Assembly (NCBI GenBank): GCA_018812385.1
Contig: JAHJDU010000068.1
Location: 1 to 6,359, forward strand
DNA length: 6,359 nt
Direction: 5' to 3'
From: Pseudomonadota bacterium
Lineage (GTDB): Bacteria > Desulfobacterota > Desulfobacteria > Desulfobacterales > Desulfobacteraceae
Position numbers and translations under genes: made by a program. Below, piece after piece: positions 1-6,359 of the stretch. Below the pieces are notes generated by a model that was not told the origin of the DNA, searched no databases, and was given only the letters and a program-made list of their open reading frames with translations. Each line of letters starts with the position of its first letter. Position 1 is the stretch's first letter.

Positions 1-2
1 AA

Positions 3-656
3 GAATTTATTGAATTTTTAGTAGAATGTGATGCTTTAAAATTTGGCGAGTTTGAATTGAAAAGCGGAAGGATTGCCCCCTATTTTATCAATACGGGCAT
101 GTTTGACACGGGCTTGAAAATCAAGAAGCTGGGCAGTTTTTATGCCAAAGCCGTGCACGAGCATTTTTCTGACAATTTTGATGGAATTTATGGCCCGGCC
201 TACAAAGGAATCCCCCTATGCATCTCAGCTGCCCAGGCCCTTTCTGATATGGGTATGGATAAAGGCTATGTGTTCAATCGGAAAGAAGCCAAAACTTATG
301 CAGATAAGAGTCTTGTGATAGGTATGCCCCTGACGTCCTCGTCCCGGCTTATTTTAGTAGATGATGTGATTACCTCGGGAAAGGCCATAAGAGAATCCCT
401 TGAAGTCCTGAAATCATGTAACAATCCAATAATCAAAGGTATTATTATAAGCGTCAACCGCCAGGAAAAAGGTAAAACCGATAAGAATGCATTAAAGGAA
501 GTTGAAGAGATCCTTGGCATTCCTATTCACGCCATTGTCACCATCACAGACATAAAAAAATACCTGCACAACAAAGAAATCAATGGCAAAGTGATTCTTG
601 ATGATCCCATGCTTGCAAAAATTAATGTTTATCTGGAGGAATATGGGGCTATTTAA
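3..656 (+). CDS. pyrE: Orotate phosphoribosyltransferase, 5' end cut by window edge
   Basis: PyrE joins orotate to PRPP to make orotidine 5'-monophosphate, the fifth step of de novo UMP synthesis, in the cytosol. The reading frame is open from base 3 and gives 217 visible residues. It starts with EFIEFLVECDALKFGEF, which lines up with the N-terminus of E. coli PyrE (213 aa) from about residue 7, so only a handful of codons are missing. The TTG at 57 is internal and is not the start. Visible signatures, recalled from the family rather than searched, are LKSGR followed by PYF, GPAYKGIP (orotate/PRPP site), the mobile catalytic loop FNRKEAK, and the PRPP-binding motif LILVDDVITSGKA encoded around 348-386. 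The loop has Tyr where E. coli has His105. The gene ends in TAA 28 bases from the stop of the convergent trmL gene, with no obvious terminator between them. Identification is very secure; only the start is unseen. Confidence 0.96.
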   Translation, partial: EFIEFLVECDALKFGEFELKSGRIAPYFINTGMFDTGLKIKKLGSFYAKAVHEHFSDNFDGIYGPAYKGIPLCISAAQALSDMGMDKGYVFNRKEAKTYADKSLVIGMPLTSSSRLILVDDVITSGKAIRESLEVLKSCNNPIIKGIIISVNRQEKGKTDKNALKEVEEILGIPIHAIVTITDIKKYLHNKEINGKVILDDPMLAKINVYLEEYGAI

Positions 657-684
657 AAATTAAATAGTTTCAACAGCCGATAAT

Positions 685-1173
685 TCAAGGTTGTACTTCT
701 CCCTCGGTCTTAAGTCCTGTGAAAGAATACTGCCGCATTACCTCATAACTGAGGATTGCCACGGCATTGGCCAGATTTAAGGATCGGGTGTGAGCAGACA
801 TTGGTATTCTTACGCAGAATTCCTGCTGATTCAACAGCATTTCGTCCGGCAGACCCACTGATTCTTTGCCAAAAACCAGGTAGACTTCAGCTTCATAACA
901 AAATTGGTCGCATCTGTTCGTCGCTTTTTTTGAGATCAATACTTTCTGCCCGTGAGGATTTTTGGTAAGAAAATCTGAATAATCCCTGTAATATTGAACA
1001 TTAAGCTCTTTCCAGTAATCAAGCCCGGCCCGTTTTAAATATTTATCCTCTATGGAGAATCCCATTGGCTCCACTAAATGCAGAACAGCACCCAAGGCAA
1101 GACAGGTCCTGCCAATATTTCCTGTATTCTGAGGTATTTCCGGTTCTAATAATACAATATTTAATTTAACCAT
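685..1173 (-). CDS. trmL: tRNA (cytidine/uridine-34-2'-O)-methyltransferase TrmL
   Basis: TrmL is a SPOUT-fold enzyme that uses S-adenosylmethionine to 2'-O-methylate the wobble nucleotide 34 of certain leucine tRNAs. The 162-residue product matches the family's usual length (E. coli 157 aa). It opens with NIVLLEPEIPQNTGN (residues 5-19), then LVEPMGF and KRAGLDYW (47-54), then the SAM-site segment VYLVFGKESVGLP (97-109), and ends with the trefoil-knot motif RIPMSAHTRSLNLANAVAI (122-140). I chose the ATG at 1173 because it aligns with the family N-terminus and follows AAGGTG with 5 bases of spacing. A longer frame reaches 1236, but its extra 21 residues look unrelated and would overlap the promoter. 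The gene appears monocistronic and converges with pyrE. The only real alternative is another small SpoU-type methyltransferase, which the length and motifs make unlikely. Confidence 0.95.
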   Translation of the reverse strand: MVKLNIVLLEPEIPQNTGNIGRTCLALGAVLHLVEPMGFSIEDKYLKRAGLDYWKELNVQYYRDYSDFLTKNPHGQKVLISKKATNRCDQFCYEAEVYLVFGKESVGLPDEMLLNQQEFCVRIPMSAHTRSLNLANAVAILSYEVMRQYSFTGLKTEGEVQP

Positions 1174-1178
1174 TAATG

Positions 1179-1184
1179 CACCTT
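1179..1184 (-). promoter_or_regulatory. Ribosome binding site of trmL
   Basis: On the minus strand AAGGTG stands 5 bases before the ATG at 1173. It decides the start in favour of the 162-residue protein over the longer upstream frame. Confidence 0.8.
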
Positions 1185-1201
1185 GTATTTTTTTTAAATG
1201 A

Positions 1202-1232
1202 ATTATAGCAGATATGCTGGAAATAAGGTCAA
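1202..1232 (-). promoter_or_regulatory. Probable extended -10 promoter of trmL
   Basis: On the minus strand a perfect -10 box TATAAT (1207-1202) is preceded by TG one base away, giving the extended -10 form TGCTATAAT. A TTGACC hexamer at 1232-1227 could be the -35 box, but the 19-base spacer is longer than the usual 17, so the extended -10 probably carries most of the strength. Transcription would begin near 1195 and leave a leader of about 22 bases before the trmL ATG. Confidence 0.6.
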
Positions 1233-1251
1233 GCAAAATGTCATATTATAG

Positions 1252-1280
1252 TGGACCCCAATGTCAAGACAGTTTTTTGC
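1252..1280 (+). mobile_element. Possible solitary IS3-type terminal repeat
   Basis: The sequence TGGACCCCAATGTCAAGACA followed by GTTTTTTGC has the layout of an IS3-family terminal inverted repeat: it begins TG, has a C-run, and has a GACA-type block about 20 bases in, reminiscent of the IS2 end as I remember it. No transposase frame and no matching opposite end can be seen, so if real it is a relic. The resemblance is by eye only. Confidence 0.28.
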
Positions 1281-1297
1281 TCAATTTAAGCGTCAAT

Positions 1298-1316
1298 TTC
1301 GGATGAATTATCCGAA
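1298..1316. repeat. Perfect 7-base inverted repeat
   Basis: TTCGGAT and ATCCGAA are separated by GAATT, giving a perfect 7-base-pair dyad in the non-coding stretch. It could be an operator for a dimeric regulator or a short hairpin. No T-run follows directly, so it is not a standard intrinsic terminator. It lies 162 bases upstream of the DUF2283 gene. Confidence 0.5.
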
Positions 1317-1463
1317 CGAATGTAAGCCAATTTTGAAATCCGGTTTTTAACCTTCATTTTTTAATTTTTATGGGACAGATTAAAGGGATATAAAAGAAGG
1401 TGAGACCCATAATTACAGATACAAAAAGTGACAACAAACAGGAAATCCTGACAGACATCCGAT

Positions 1464-1470
1464 AGGAGGT
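1464..1470 (+). promoter_or_regulatory. Strong ribosome binding site of the DUF2283 gene
   Basis: AGGAGGT lies 7 bases before the ATG at 1478, close to the ideal anti-Shine-Dalgarno match and spacing. It is the strongest evidence that this short gene is translated. It contrasts with the ATPase gene nearby, which has no such site. Confidence 0.85.
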
Positions 1471-1477
1471 TCAAACC

Positions 1478-1696
1478 ATGAAACTAAACTATTATCCTGA
1501 GACAGATTCACTTTATATCGACCTATCTTCCAAACCAAGTACGCAAAGTGTAGAAATCTCAGAAGGTATCGTCTTGGACTATGATGAAATTGGTCATATA
1601 ACTGGTATTGATATTGATAATGCAAGTCATAAAATCGACATCAAAGAAATCATTCTGAATAAAGCTCCCGCACAGGTTCAGTCAATTAAGGCATAA
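1478..1696 (+). CDS. DUF2283 family small protein, function unknown
   Basis: A 72-residue, acidic, soluble-looking protein with no signal peptide or membrane segment. It fits the DUF2283 pattern: YYPETDSLYIDL near the N-terminus (YxPExDxLYIxL), then EGIVLDYDEIGHITGIDIDNAS (with the family's typical vLDYDexGxivGIeIl.AS layout). The C-terminal tail, KAPAQVQSIKA, is not conserved as far as I know. The family is common in bacteria and archaea in variable gene contexts. From memory it often sits next to DUF4258 proteins, and a toxin-antitoxin-like link has been suspected; no DUF4258 partner is visible here. A short GTG-started frame at 1400-1465 ends inside this gene's Shine-Dalgarno sequence but looks like nothing known. 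The gene is followed by 95 bases that separate it from the oppositely read ATPase gene. Family assignment is fairly secure; its role is unknown. Confidence 0.85.
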   Translation: MKLNYYPETDSLYIDLSSKPSTQSVEISEGIVLDYDEIGHITGIDIDNASHKIDIKEIILNKAPAQVQSIKA

Positions 1697-1791
1697 TCAT
1701 TTTTTTAATCCTTTATGCGTAAAAGATTTTATCATGGACATACTGTAACCCATCTATGGCCAGGCGTCAAGCCATGGATCAGTGTTGCTGG

Positions 1792-3123
1792 CTATTCTAA
1801 CAGATTTTGAATAAGATGTTCTGTGTTCCGGATCATATATAAAGGGATAGACAAAATGCGATCGTGAAATGAAAGTTCATGCATGGAATATCTGATGCCA
1901 AAAGGAGTATCAGGATATTTTTCCAGAAATAACTTCATGCTTTTCAAGGAACCGGTGGTCCCGGCTTTGACTTCAACAGGGAAAAGCTTTCCTTGAATAT
2001 GAATAAGATAATCTACTTCAGCATTACTCCCCCTTGCGTCCCTTGCCCAGAAAAAGAGCCCCGGCTCAGTATAAGGATCTCCAGCGGCAAGCAGCTCCTG
2101 GGCTGCAAATTGTTCTGCAACACCACCGGCATTGATTGTCATTACCGGAACATTCAGGGCAATAGATGACTGTATGCCAAGTGCATTCTGCATCAGTCCT
2201 ACGTCAAGACATGCGACCTTGAATTTTTTTTCATTCAAACCTGCGGCCATTGGCAGACCCGCACCGGAAGAATGACATATTTTTGTCAGGCATCTGGCGT
2301 CACAAAGCAGGTTCAGGGCATCTTTTAAGAATTTGGATTCAATATCAGGATTCACATGGGAGTACTTGTATCGCTGACCCACCATTCGGGGTGCGCTGTC
2401 ATATACCTGCCTTAGATATTTATGCTTTGCAGTTGAGGCATACTTTGCAAAATCCGTACTATAGGTCCGTATGAGTCCCTGTTGCTGACGTTGTATTTCT
2501 TCCATGGGGATCTTGTCGGCATATGCCTTGACAGAAGCAGGCATGCCACCTATCAGAAGGTAAGTACGAATCAGATTTTCAAGACGATCCTTGAATATTT
2601 TTTCTAATTGTTTTTCCGGATTCACAGCGTTCAGGTGCCCGCACAGTTTTTCTTCACCTAAGGCATTAAGGAACTCTTCAAAAGAGAGCGGAAACATAAA
2701 TACACTTTGGATTCGTCCCACCGGCATTTTGAAATCCTTTGAACGTAAAGCAAATTCAATTAGAGATCCAGCTCCGATAACATGAAGTTCCGGCATTTTT
2801 TCATAAAAATACCGCAGGGAAGTAATGGCTCTGGGGCATTCCTGAATTTCATCTAAAAATAACAGGGTCTGACCCGGCTGAATGACAGACTTTGTAAAAA
2901 TCGACAGACGATCTATGATGGCTTTTGTGTCATATTCTGAAAAACAGTCTGCCAGCTCGGGCTGCTCTTCAAAGTTGACTGAGACTATATTTTCAAAATT
3001 AGAATCCCCAAAAGCAGTTACTGAATAGGTCTTGCCAACCTGCCGTGCGCCCCTTACCAGAAGGGGCTGCCTTAAGGAACTGGTTTTCCATTGGTTTAAA
3101 ACTGAGTTTATTTTTCGTTTCAT
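1792..3123 (-). CDS. AAA_14/DUF4143-type ATPase
   Basis: A 443-residue cytosolic P-loop ATPase of the widespread, lineage-hopping family built from an N-terminal AAA_14 domain and a C-terminal DUF4143 region. Counting from the ATG at 3123, Walker A is GARQVGKT (25-32, Lys31), Walker B is LLFLDEIQ (87-94, Asp91 and Glu92), and VIGAGSL (115-121) fits sensor 1. The C-terminus carries EVDYLI (Asp371) followed by PVEVKAG (Glu384, Lys386), the D...ExK spacing of a PD-(D/E)xK nuclease-like fold. The length is typical for an intact member and no frame break is seen. The frame extends 6 codons further to a TTG at 3141, but the family usually begins MKRKI-like, so I prefer the ATG. Neither start has a Shine-Dalgarno sequence. 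The molecular role of this family is not established; ideas include mobile selfish genes or defence. It converges with the DUF2283 gene and diverges from the RND remnant. Confidence 0.9.
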   Translation of the reverse strand: MKRKINSVLNQWKTSSLRQPLLVRGARQVGKTYSVTAFGDSNFENIVSVNFEEQPELADCFSEYDTKAIIDRLSIFTKSVIQPGQTLLFLDEIQECPRAITSLRYFYEKMPELHVIGAGSLIEFALRSKDFKMPVGRIQSVFMFPLSFEEFLNALGEEKLCGHLNAVNPEKQLEKIFKDRLENLIRTYLLIGGMPASVKAYADKIPMEEIQRQQQGLIRTYSTDFAKYASTAKHKYLRQVYDSAPRMVGQRYKYSHVNPDIESKFLKDALNLLCDARCLTKICHSSGAGLPMAAGLNEKKFKVACLDVGLMQNALGIQSSIALNVPVMTINAGGVAEQFAAQELLAAGDPYTEPGLFFWARDARGSNAEVDYLIHIQGKLFPVEVKAGTTGSLKSMKLFLEKYPDTPFGIRYSMHELSFHDRILSIPLYMIRNTEHLIQNLLE

Positions 3124-3129
3124 GCGTGC

Positions 3130-3158
3130 TTGATAAACCAATAAGTCATAAAAGTCAA
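3130..3158 (-). promoter_or_regulatory. Predicted promoter of the ATPase gene, giving a leaderless start
   Basis: On the minus strand TTGACT (3158-3153) and TATCAA (3135-3130) are separated by exactly 17 bases. Seven bases past the -10 box lies 3123, the A of the preferred ATG, so the message would have no 5' leader. This fits the absence of a Shine-Dalgarno sequence. The -10 box matches the consensus in only four of six positions, so the call is moderate. Confidence 0.45.
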
Positions 3159-3195
3159 GGTTTAAAAGTGATATAAAGTCATAAAAGGCAAGGTT
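3143..3195. repeat. Near-perfect 20-base direct repeat, 33-base period
   Basis: Copies at 3143-3162 and 3176-3195 share 19 of 20 bases; the one difference is T versus G inside AAAAGKCAAGG. On the ATPase strand the near copy contains the predicted -35 box TTGACT and part of the spacer, and the far copy has TTGCCT in the same place. The 33-base period is close to three helical turns, so a protein bound to both copies would contact nearly the same DNA face. They could be operator sites controlling the ATPase gene or a duplicated promoter. Confidence 0.7.
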
Positions 3196-3258
3196 GTTTT
3201 AAGAATCCAATCCGTGTTGGTTTGATATATTTGTCCGGCTTCTTCACTGGTAATTTCC

Positions 3259-5943
3259 CTTCCCATTACATCGCTAGAGCAGGCTGTTGTCAGTGAGAAC
3301 CAGAACACTTCCGGAGGTGCCATCACCCTTGGGGATGGCAGATATCAGCTTAAAGTTCCCGGAGAATTTGAAACCCCGGAAGAAATACTCTCCCTTGTTG
3401 TTGCCACCCATAGCGGCAACCCCATTTATCTGAAGGATGTGGCAACCGTTGTAGACGGCATCAAGGAAGAGACATCAAGATCCCGCCTGAATGGTGTTGA
3501 CTCTGTTAATATATCCGTAAAGAAAAGAGTCGGCGAAAATATTATTTTTATTTCCGACAAAATTGACCTTATCATAAAAGAAGCAGAAAAGAGTTTTCCG
3601 AAAAACACCACCATTACCAAATTGATGAACAAATCAAAGGATATCAGGCTCATGGTGGCTGACCTTGAAAACAATATTCTTTCAGGGCTTATCCTTGTGG
3701 TGGCTATTCTGTTTGTCGCCCTGGGATTTAGAAATGCCTTATTGGTCGGACTTGCCATACTCTTTTCCATGTTTCTGTCTTTTGCCATACTCCACGCCAT
3801 GGGATATACCCTGAACATGATTGTTCTGTTCTCTTTAACCCTGGCGCTTGGGATGCTGGTGGATAATGCCATTGTTATCATTGAAAATATTTATCGCTAT
3901 ATGCAGCAGGGCGTTCCACGAGTGGAGGCAGCCATGAAAGCCACGGGGGAAGTGGCCTGGCCCGTGATCGGCTCCACCCTCACAACCCTGGCTGCTTTTT
4001 TCCCCTTGATTTTCTGGCCGGGTATTATGGGTGAATTCATGAAATATCTTCCCATTACCCTCATTATAACGCTTTCTTCATCTTTGTTTGTGGCCCTTGT
4101 GATCAACCCTGCACTGTGTGCTTTTTTCATGAAGGCAAAAACAAAAATCAATGGAAAAACCCTTACAGCCAGAGAAATAGAGGCCCAGGGTGAAAAACCC
4201 ATTGAAATCAAGGGGCCCGTATTAAAGCTTTATTCAAATTTGTTAAACAAAGCCCTTGACCATAAATTCACTGTATTGATCGGGTCTTTTGCCGTGTTGG
4301 TGATTCTTATCCAGGTCTGGTTTTTAAAAATCGGTGTTGAAAAACCCATTGAATTTTTTCCACCCATTGATCCTGGATCAGCCTATATTAACATTGATCC
4401 TCCCGAAGGCGCAGATCTTGATTATATTGACAGAACCATTAAAAGAGTTGAAATAGCCATTACAGGAAATAAGACGGCTGACTATGCAGATGCCATGAAA
4501 TTTCAGGAGCATGAAAATTCGGATGGCACAAAATTCATGGCCCCGGGCAATATCAATAATATCGAACACATCTATACCAAAGTGGTTCAAAATGCCAGTG
4601 GATCTATTTTTGACAACAACCTTTCCAACCATATCGGTATCCAGTTTATTGAGTTTGAACACAGAAAATCCCCCACCAAAGAGGATCTGGAAGAATTAAG
4701 AAACCGGGTGAAAAATATTGCCGGTGTGAAAATCACTGTGGATCAGCAGCAGGAAGGCCCTCCCACAGGCCCGCCCATTAATATCGAGATTTCAGGGGAT
4801 AATTTTGAAATTTTGAGCAAAATAGCTGAAAAAATGATAAAAGTGGTTGAGAATATTCCCCATGTAAAGGACGTCCGGGATGATTACCAGGGAGGACTTC
4901 CCAGTGTACAGGTTAAAATTGACCGTCAGAAAACAGCCCTCTTTGGCCTGACCACCAGTGCCATTGGTAATGCTTTGAAAATAGCCTATAACGGGCTTGA
5001 TGTCTCAACCTATTATGAAGGGGATGAAGATTATGACATCGTGGTAAAACTTGCTGAATCCGACCGGCAGGTGGCAGATGTCCTTCATAAACTCATGATT
5101 CCTACGGCCTTGGGACAAATTGTTCCTTTGACCACCCTGGCCAGTATCGAATACGCAGGAACCATAGGAGATATTGTCCGAAAAAACCATGAGCGTGTCG
5201 TCACGGTCAAGGCAAATGTGGATGAAGCTAAAACCACTGGAACCGTTGCCAGGATGCAGGCCCAGGAGCTGCTCAAGGATATTGAGCTGCCGGCCGGCTA
5301 TAAATACAAATTTACAGGTGAAGACGAAAGTCAGAAAGAATCTGAAGAATTTTTGTCAAAAGCCTTTATAATCGCCCTGTTTTTAATTTTTCTCATCCTG
5401 GTGACCTTGTTCAACTCTGTCATCCAGCCAGTCATCATCCTCACATCAGTTATTCTTTCTTTAGGTGGTGCCTTCTGGGGGCTTGCAGTGATCAACTCTC
5501 CCTTTGGCATCATCATGACCGGGGTCGGCATCATCTCCCTTGCCGGTGTTGTTGTAAACAATGCCATTGTTCTCATCGATTATACCAATAAGCTTCGGGA
5601 CAATGGAATGAGCATCCGGGATGCTGTTATTTCCGCCGGTGCCACAAGATTGCGACCCGTTATTTTGACGGCCGTTACAACCATCCTGGGTCTTTTGCCC
5701 ATGGTCACGGGTATCAGCTATGATTTTCATGTCATGGCATTTTCAACGGCCAGTGAATCCAGTCAATGGTGGAGATCCATGGCAATTGTGGTAATTTTCG
5801 GACTGATGATCGCAACGATCCTTACCCTGGTTGTTGTTCCGACACTCTATGCCTTGATTGAAAACGTCAAACTTAAGATGGCAACCGGTTACAGCAAAAC
5901 CAGAGCGTTTTTCCTGGAGTCAGGTTATCAAGATCCAACTTGA
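3259..5943 (+). pseudogene. RND efflux permease (HAE1 type), N-terminus deleted
   Basis: RND permeases of this type are inner-membrane proton-driven pumps that work as trimers with a membrane fusion protein and an outer-membrane channel. About 894 codons remain of a usual 1030-1080. Resemblance begins near LPITSLEQAVV, which aligns with AcrB near residue 200, so TM1, PN1 and the start of PN2 are gone. An in-frame TGA at 3223-3225 blocks extension, and only 135 bases separate this point from the divergent ATPase gene, too few for the missing part. The rest is intact: the TM2-TM6 bundle; TM4 motif GMLVDNAIVIIENI (Asp and Asn codons at 3862-3867, where AcrB has Asp-Asp); a second periplasmic loop; TM7 to TM12 with GVVVNNAIVLIDY in TM10 (Asn-Asn at 5557-5562, where AcrB has Lys940); and a normal C-terminus. 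A GTG at 3439 gives an 834-residue frame but lies inside a conserved motif without a usable ribosome site. No fusion-protein or channel gene is present here. Without TM1 it is unlikely to work as a pump. Confidence 0.78.
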
Positions 5944-5954
5944 TCTCTAAAAAG

Positions 5955-6359
5955 TCAATTCACTGAAACAAGATCAAAGATAACGCTGCCGATAAAAACT
6001 TTTACCTTTATTCTTACGGGGATCTTTCTATCATCTGCCGTGATCCAGAGTTTTATCGTGGGATTTTCACTCTTTTTAAACACCCCGGAAAAATGATTGA
6101 CCTGGGGGACAAGCACATATGTGTCAAAGGTTCCTGAGGGTAAGGTGATTTTTTCCTTACCCAGCACTTTACCTTTCTGCATGAAATATTTTTTCCCATC
6201 CGTCACGGGGAAGGACAGATTTTCATCGGTTTCAAAATCTATGGCCCGCATCTTATAAAAAGCTGAAACCGGGTCAAAAGTCTTTAAAGGGATCTCAATC
6301 GGGTCTCTTTTTCCACCAAAGTTGGAATATGTTGCTGTCTTCTTTGTCCAGTTAAATTG
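5955..6359 (-). CDS. DUF3108 domain protein, C-terminal part, cut by right window edge
   Basis: The minus-strand frame is open to the last base of the window, giving 134 visible residues that are the C-terminal half of a longer protein (family members are usually about 230-270 aa). The internal ATG at 6251 is not the likely start, because conserved-looking sequence continues upstream of it (KTFDPVSAFYKMRAIDF). The match to DUF3108 rests on FDPVSAFYKMR, LSFPVTDGKK, GTFDTYVLVPQ, a glycine-containing FSGVFKK, and the strand pattern KLWITADDRKIPVRIKVKV near the end. From memory, proteins of this family are exported or periplasmic and of unknown function, often in Gram-negative bacteria. The signal peptide would lie outside the window. 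The stop is only 11 bases from that of the convergent RND remnant, with no hairpin between. The family call is fairly good; the role is unknown. Confidence 0.78.
   Translation of the reverse strand, partial: QFNWTKKTATYSNFGGKRDPIEIPLKTFDPVSAFYKMRAIDFETDENLSFPVTDGKKYFMQKGKVLGKEKITLPSGTFDTYVLVPQVNHFSGVFKKSENPTIKLWITADDRKIPVRIKVKVFIGSVIFDLVSVN

Larger units (their letters stand above)
1174..1477. other. Gene-free stretch between trmL and the DUF2283 gene
   Basis: About 304 bases between two divergently read genes. The left part holds the trmL ribosome site and promoter. From about 1252 there is a possible insertion-sequence end, then an inverted repeat at 1298-1316, then AT-rich sequence with runs of T. 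No protein-coding frame with family resemblance is visible on either strand. I could not settle on a promoter for the DUF2283 gene: TATAAA at 1389-1394 could serve as a -10 box but has no good -35 box at the right distance. Confidence 0.6.

Noticed and set aside
57..656. PyrE starting at the TTG at 57
   Set aside because: Sequence matching the PyrE N-terminus continues upstream in frame to the window edge, so this codon is an internal Leu.
657..684. A terminator between the convergent pyrE and trmL genes
   Set aside because: Only scattered short complementarity (CAAC/GTTG) is present, without a stable stem or a T-run.
1174..1236. A 21-residue N-terminal extension of TrmL
   Set aside because: It has no family resemblance, overlaps the predicted promoter, and the ATG at 1173 has its own good ribosome site.
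1413..1625. A 70-residue minus-strand frame over the DUF2283 gene
   Set aside because: It is antisense to a well-supported gene and its tyrosine- and histidine-rich sequence looks like a frame shadow.
1715..1810. A 31-codon plus-strand frame after the DUF2283 gene
   Set aside because: No ribosome site, no family resemblance, and it overlaps the end of the ATPase gene on the other strand.
3207..3220. A CCAA/TTGG hairpin between the ATPase promoter and the RND remnant
   Set aside because: Only four perfect pairs with a six-base loop and no T-run, too weak to call a terminator or an element end.
3426..3881. A 151-residue minus-strand frame inside the RND region
   Set aside because: It is the shadow of conserved RND membrane segments and has no family features. 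Other minus-strand frames within 3897-5730 are rejected for the same reason.
3439..5943. An 834-residue RND permease starting at the GTG at 3439
   Set aside because: The GTG encodes Val in the conserved YLKDVATVVDG motif, clear RND sequence continues in frame for about 60 codons upstream, and the AAGG before it is too close to act as a ribosome site.

Overview
The window reads as part of a bacterial chromosome, probably a Gram-negative sulfate-reducer-like deltaproteobacterium (Desulfobacterota). That placement is a guess from gene content, the style of the proteins and moderate base composition; there is no rRNA or other marker to prove it. Two ordinary housekeeping or envelope loci flank a roughly 2 kb stretch that looks accessory.

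Left side (1-1173): pyrE (orotate phosphoribosyltransferase, pyrimidine synthesis) enters from the left edge with only its first few codons missing. It converges with trmL (tRNA wobble-base 2'-O-methyltransferase), which lies on the minus strand with its own extended -10 promoter and a clear ribosome binding site.

Middle (1174-3258): a 304-base gene-free stretch holds the trmL promoter, a possible IS3-type insertion-sequence end and a perfect inverted repeat. It is followed by a small DUF2283 gene with a strong Shine-Dalgarno sequence, and then, on the opposite strand, by an AAA_14/DUF4143-type ATPase. The ATPase gene has no Shine-Dalgarno sequence. Its best promoter would start transcription exactly at the ATG, and an almost perfect 20-base direct repeat at 33-base spacing sits on and upstream of that promoter.

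Right side (3259-6359): a large HAE1-type RND efflux permease that has lost about its first 200 residues (first membrane helix, PN1 and the start of PN2). Recognisable RND sequence begins abruptly about 135 bases upstream of the divergent ATPase gene, so the permease is best read as a 5'-deleted pseudogene whose breakpoint is next to the accessory block. It converges with a DUF3108 gene that runs off the right edge.

The most notable points are the decapitated RND gene with its junction, and the repeat-bearing, apparently leaderless promoter of the ATPase. I see no convincing evidence for a wholly new multi-gene system, no CRISPR array and no tRNA or rRNA gene.
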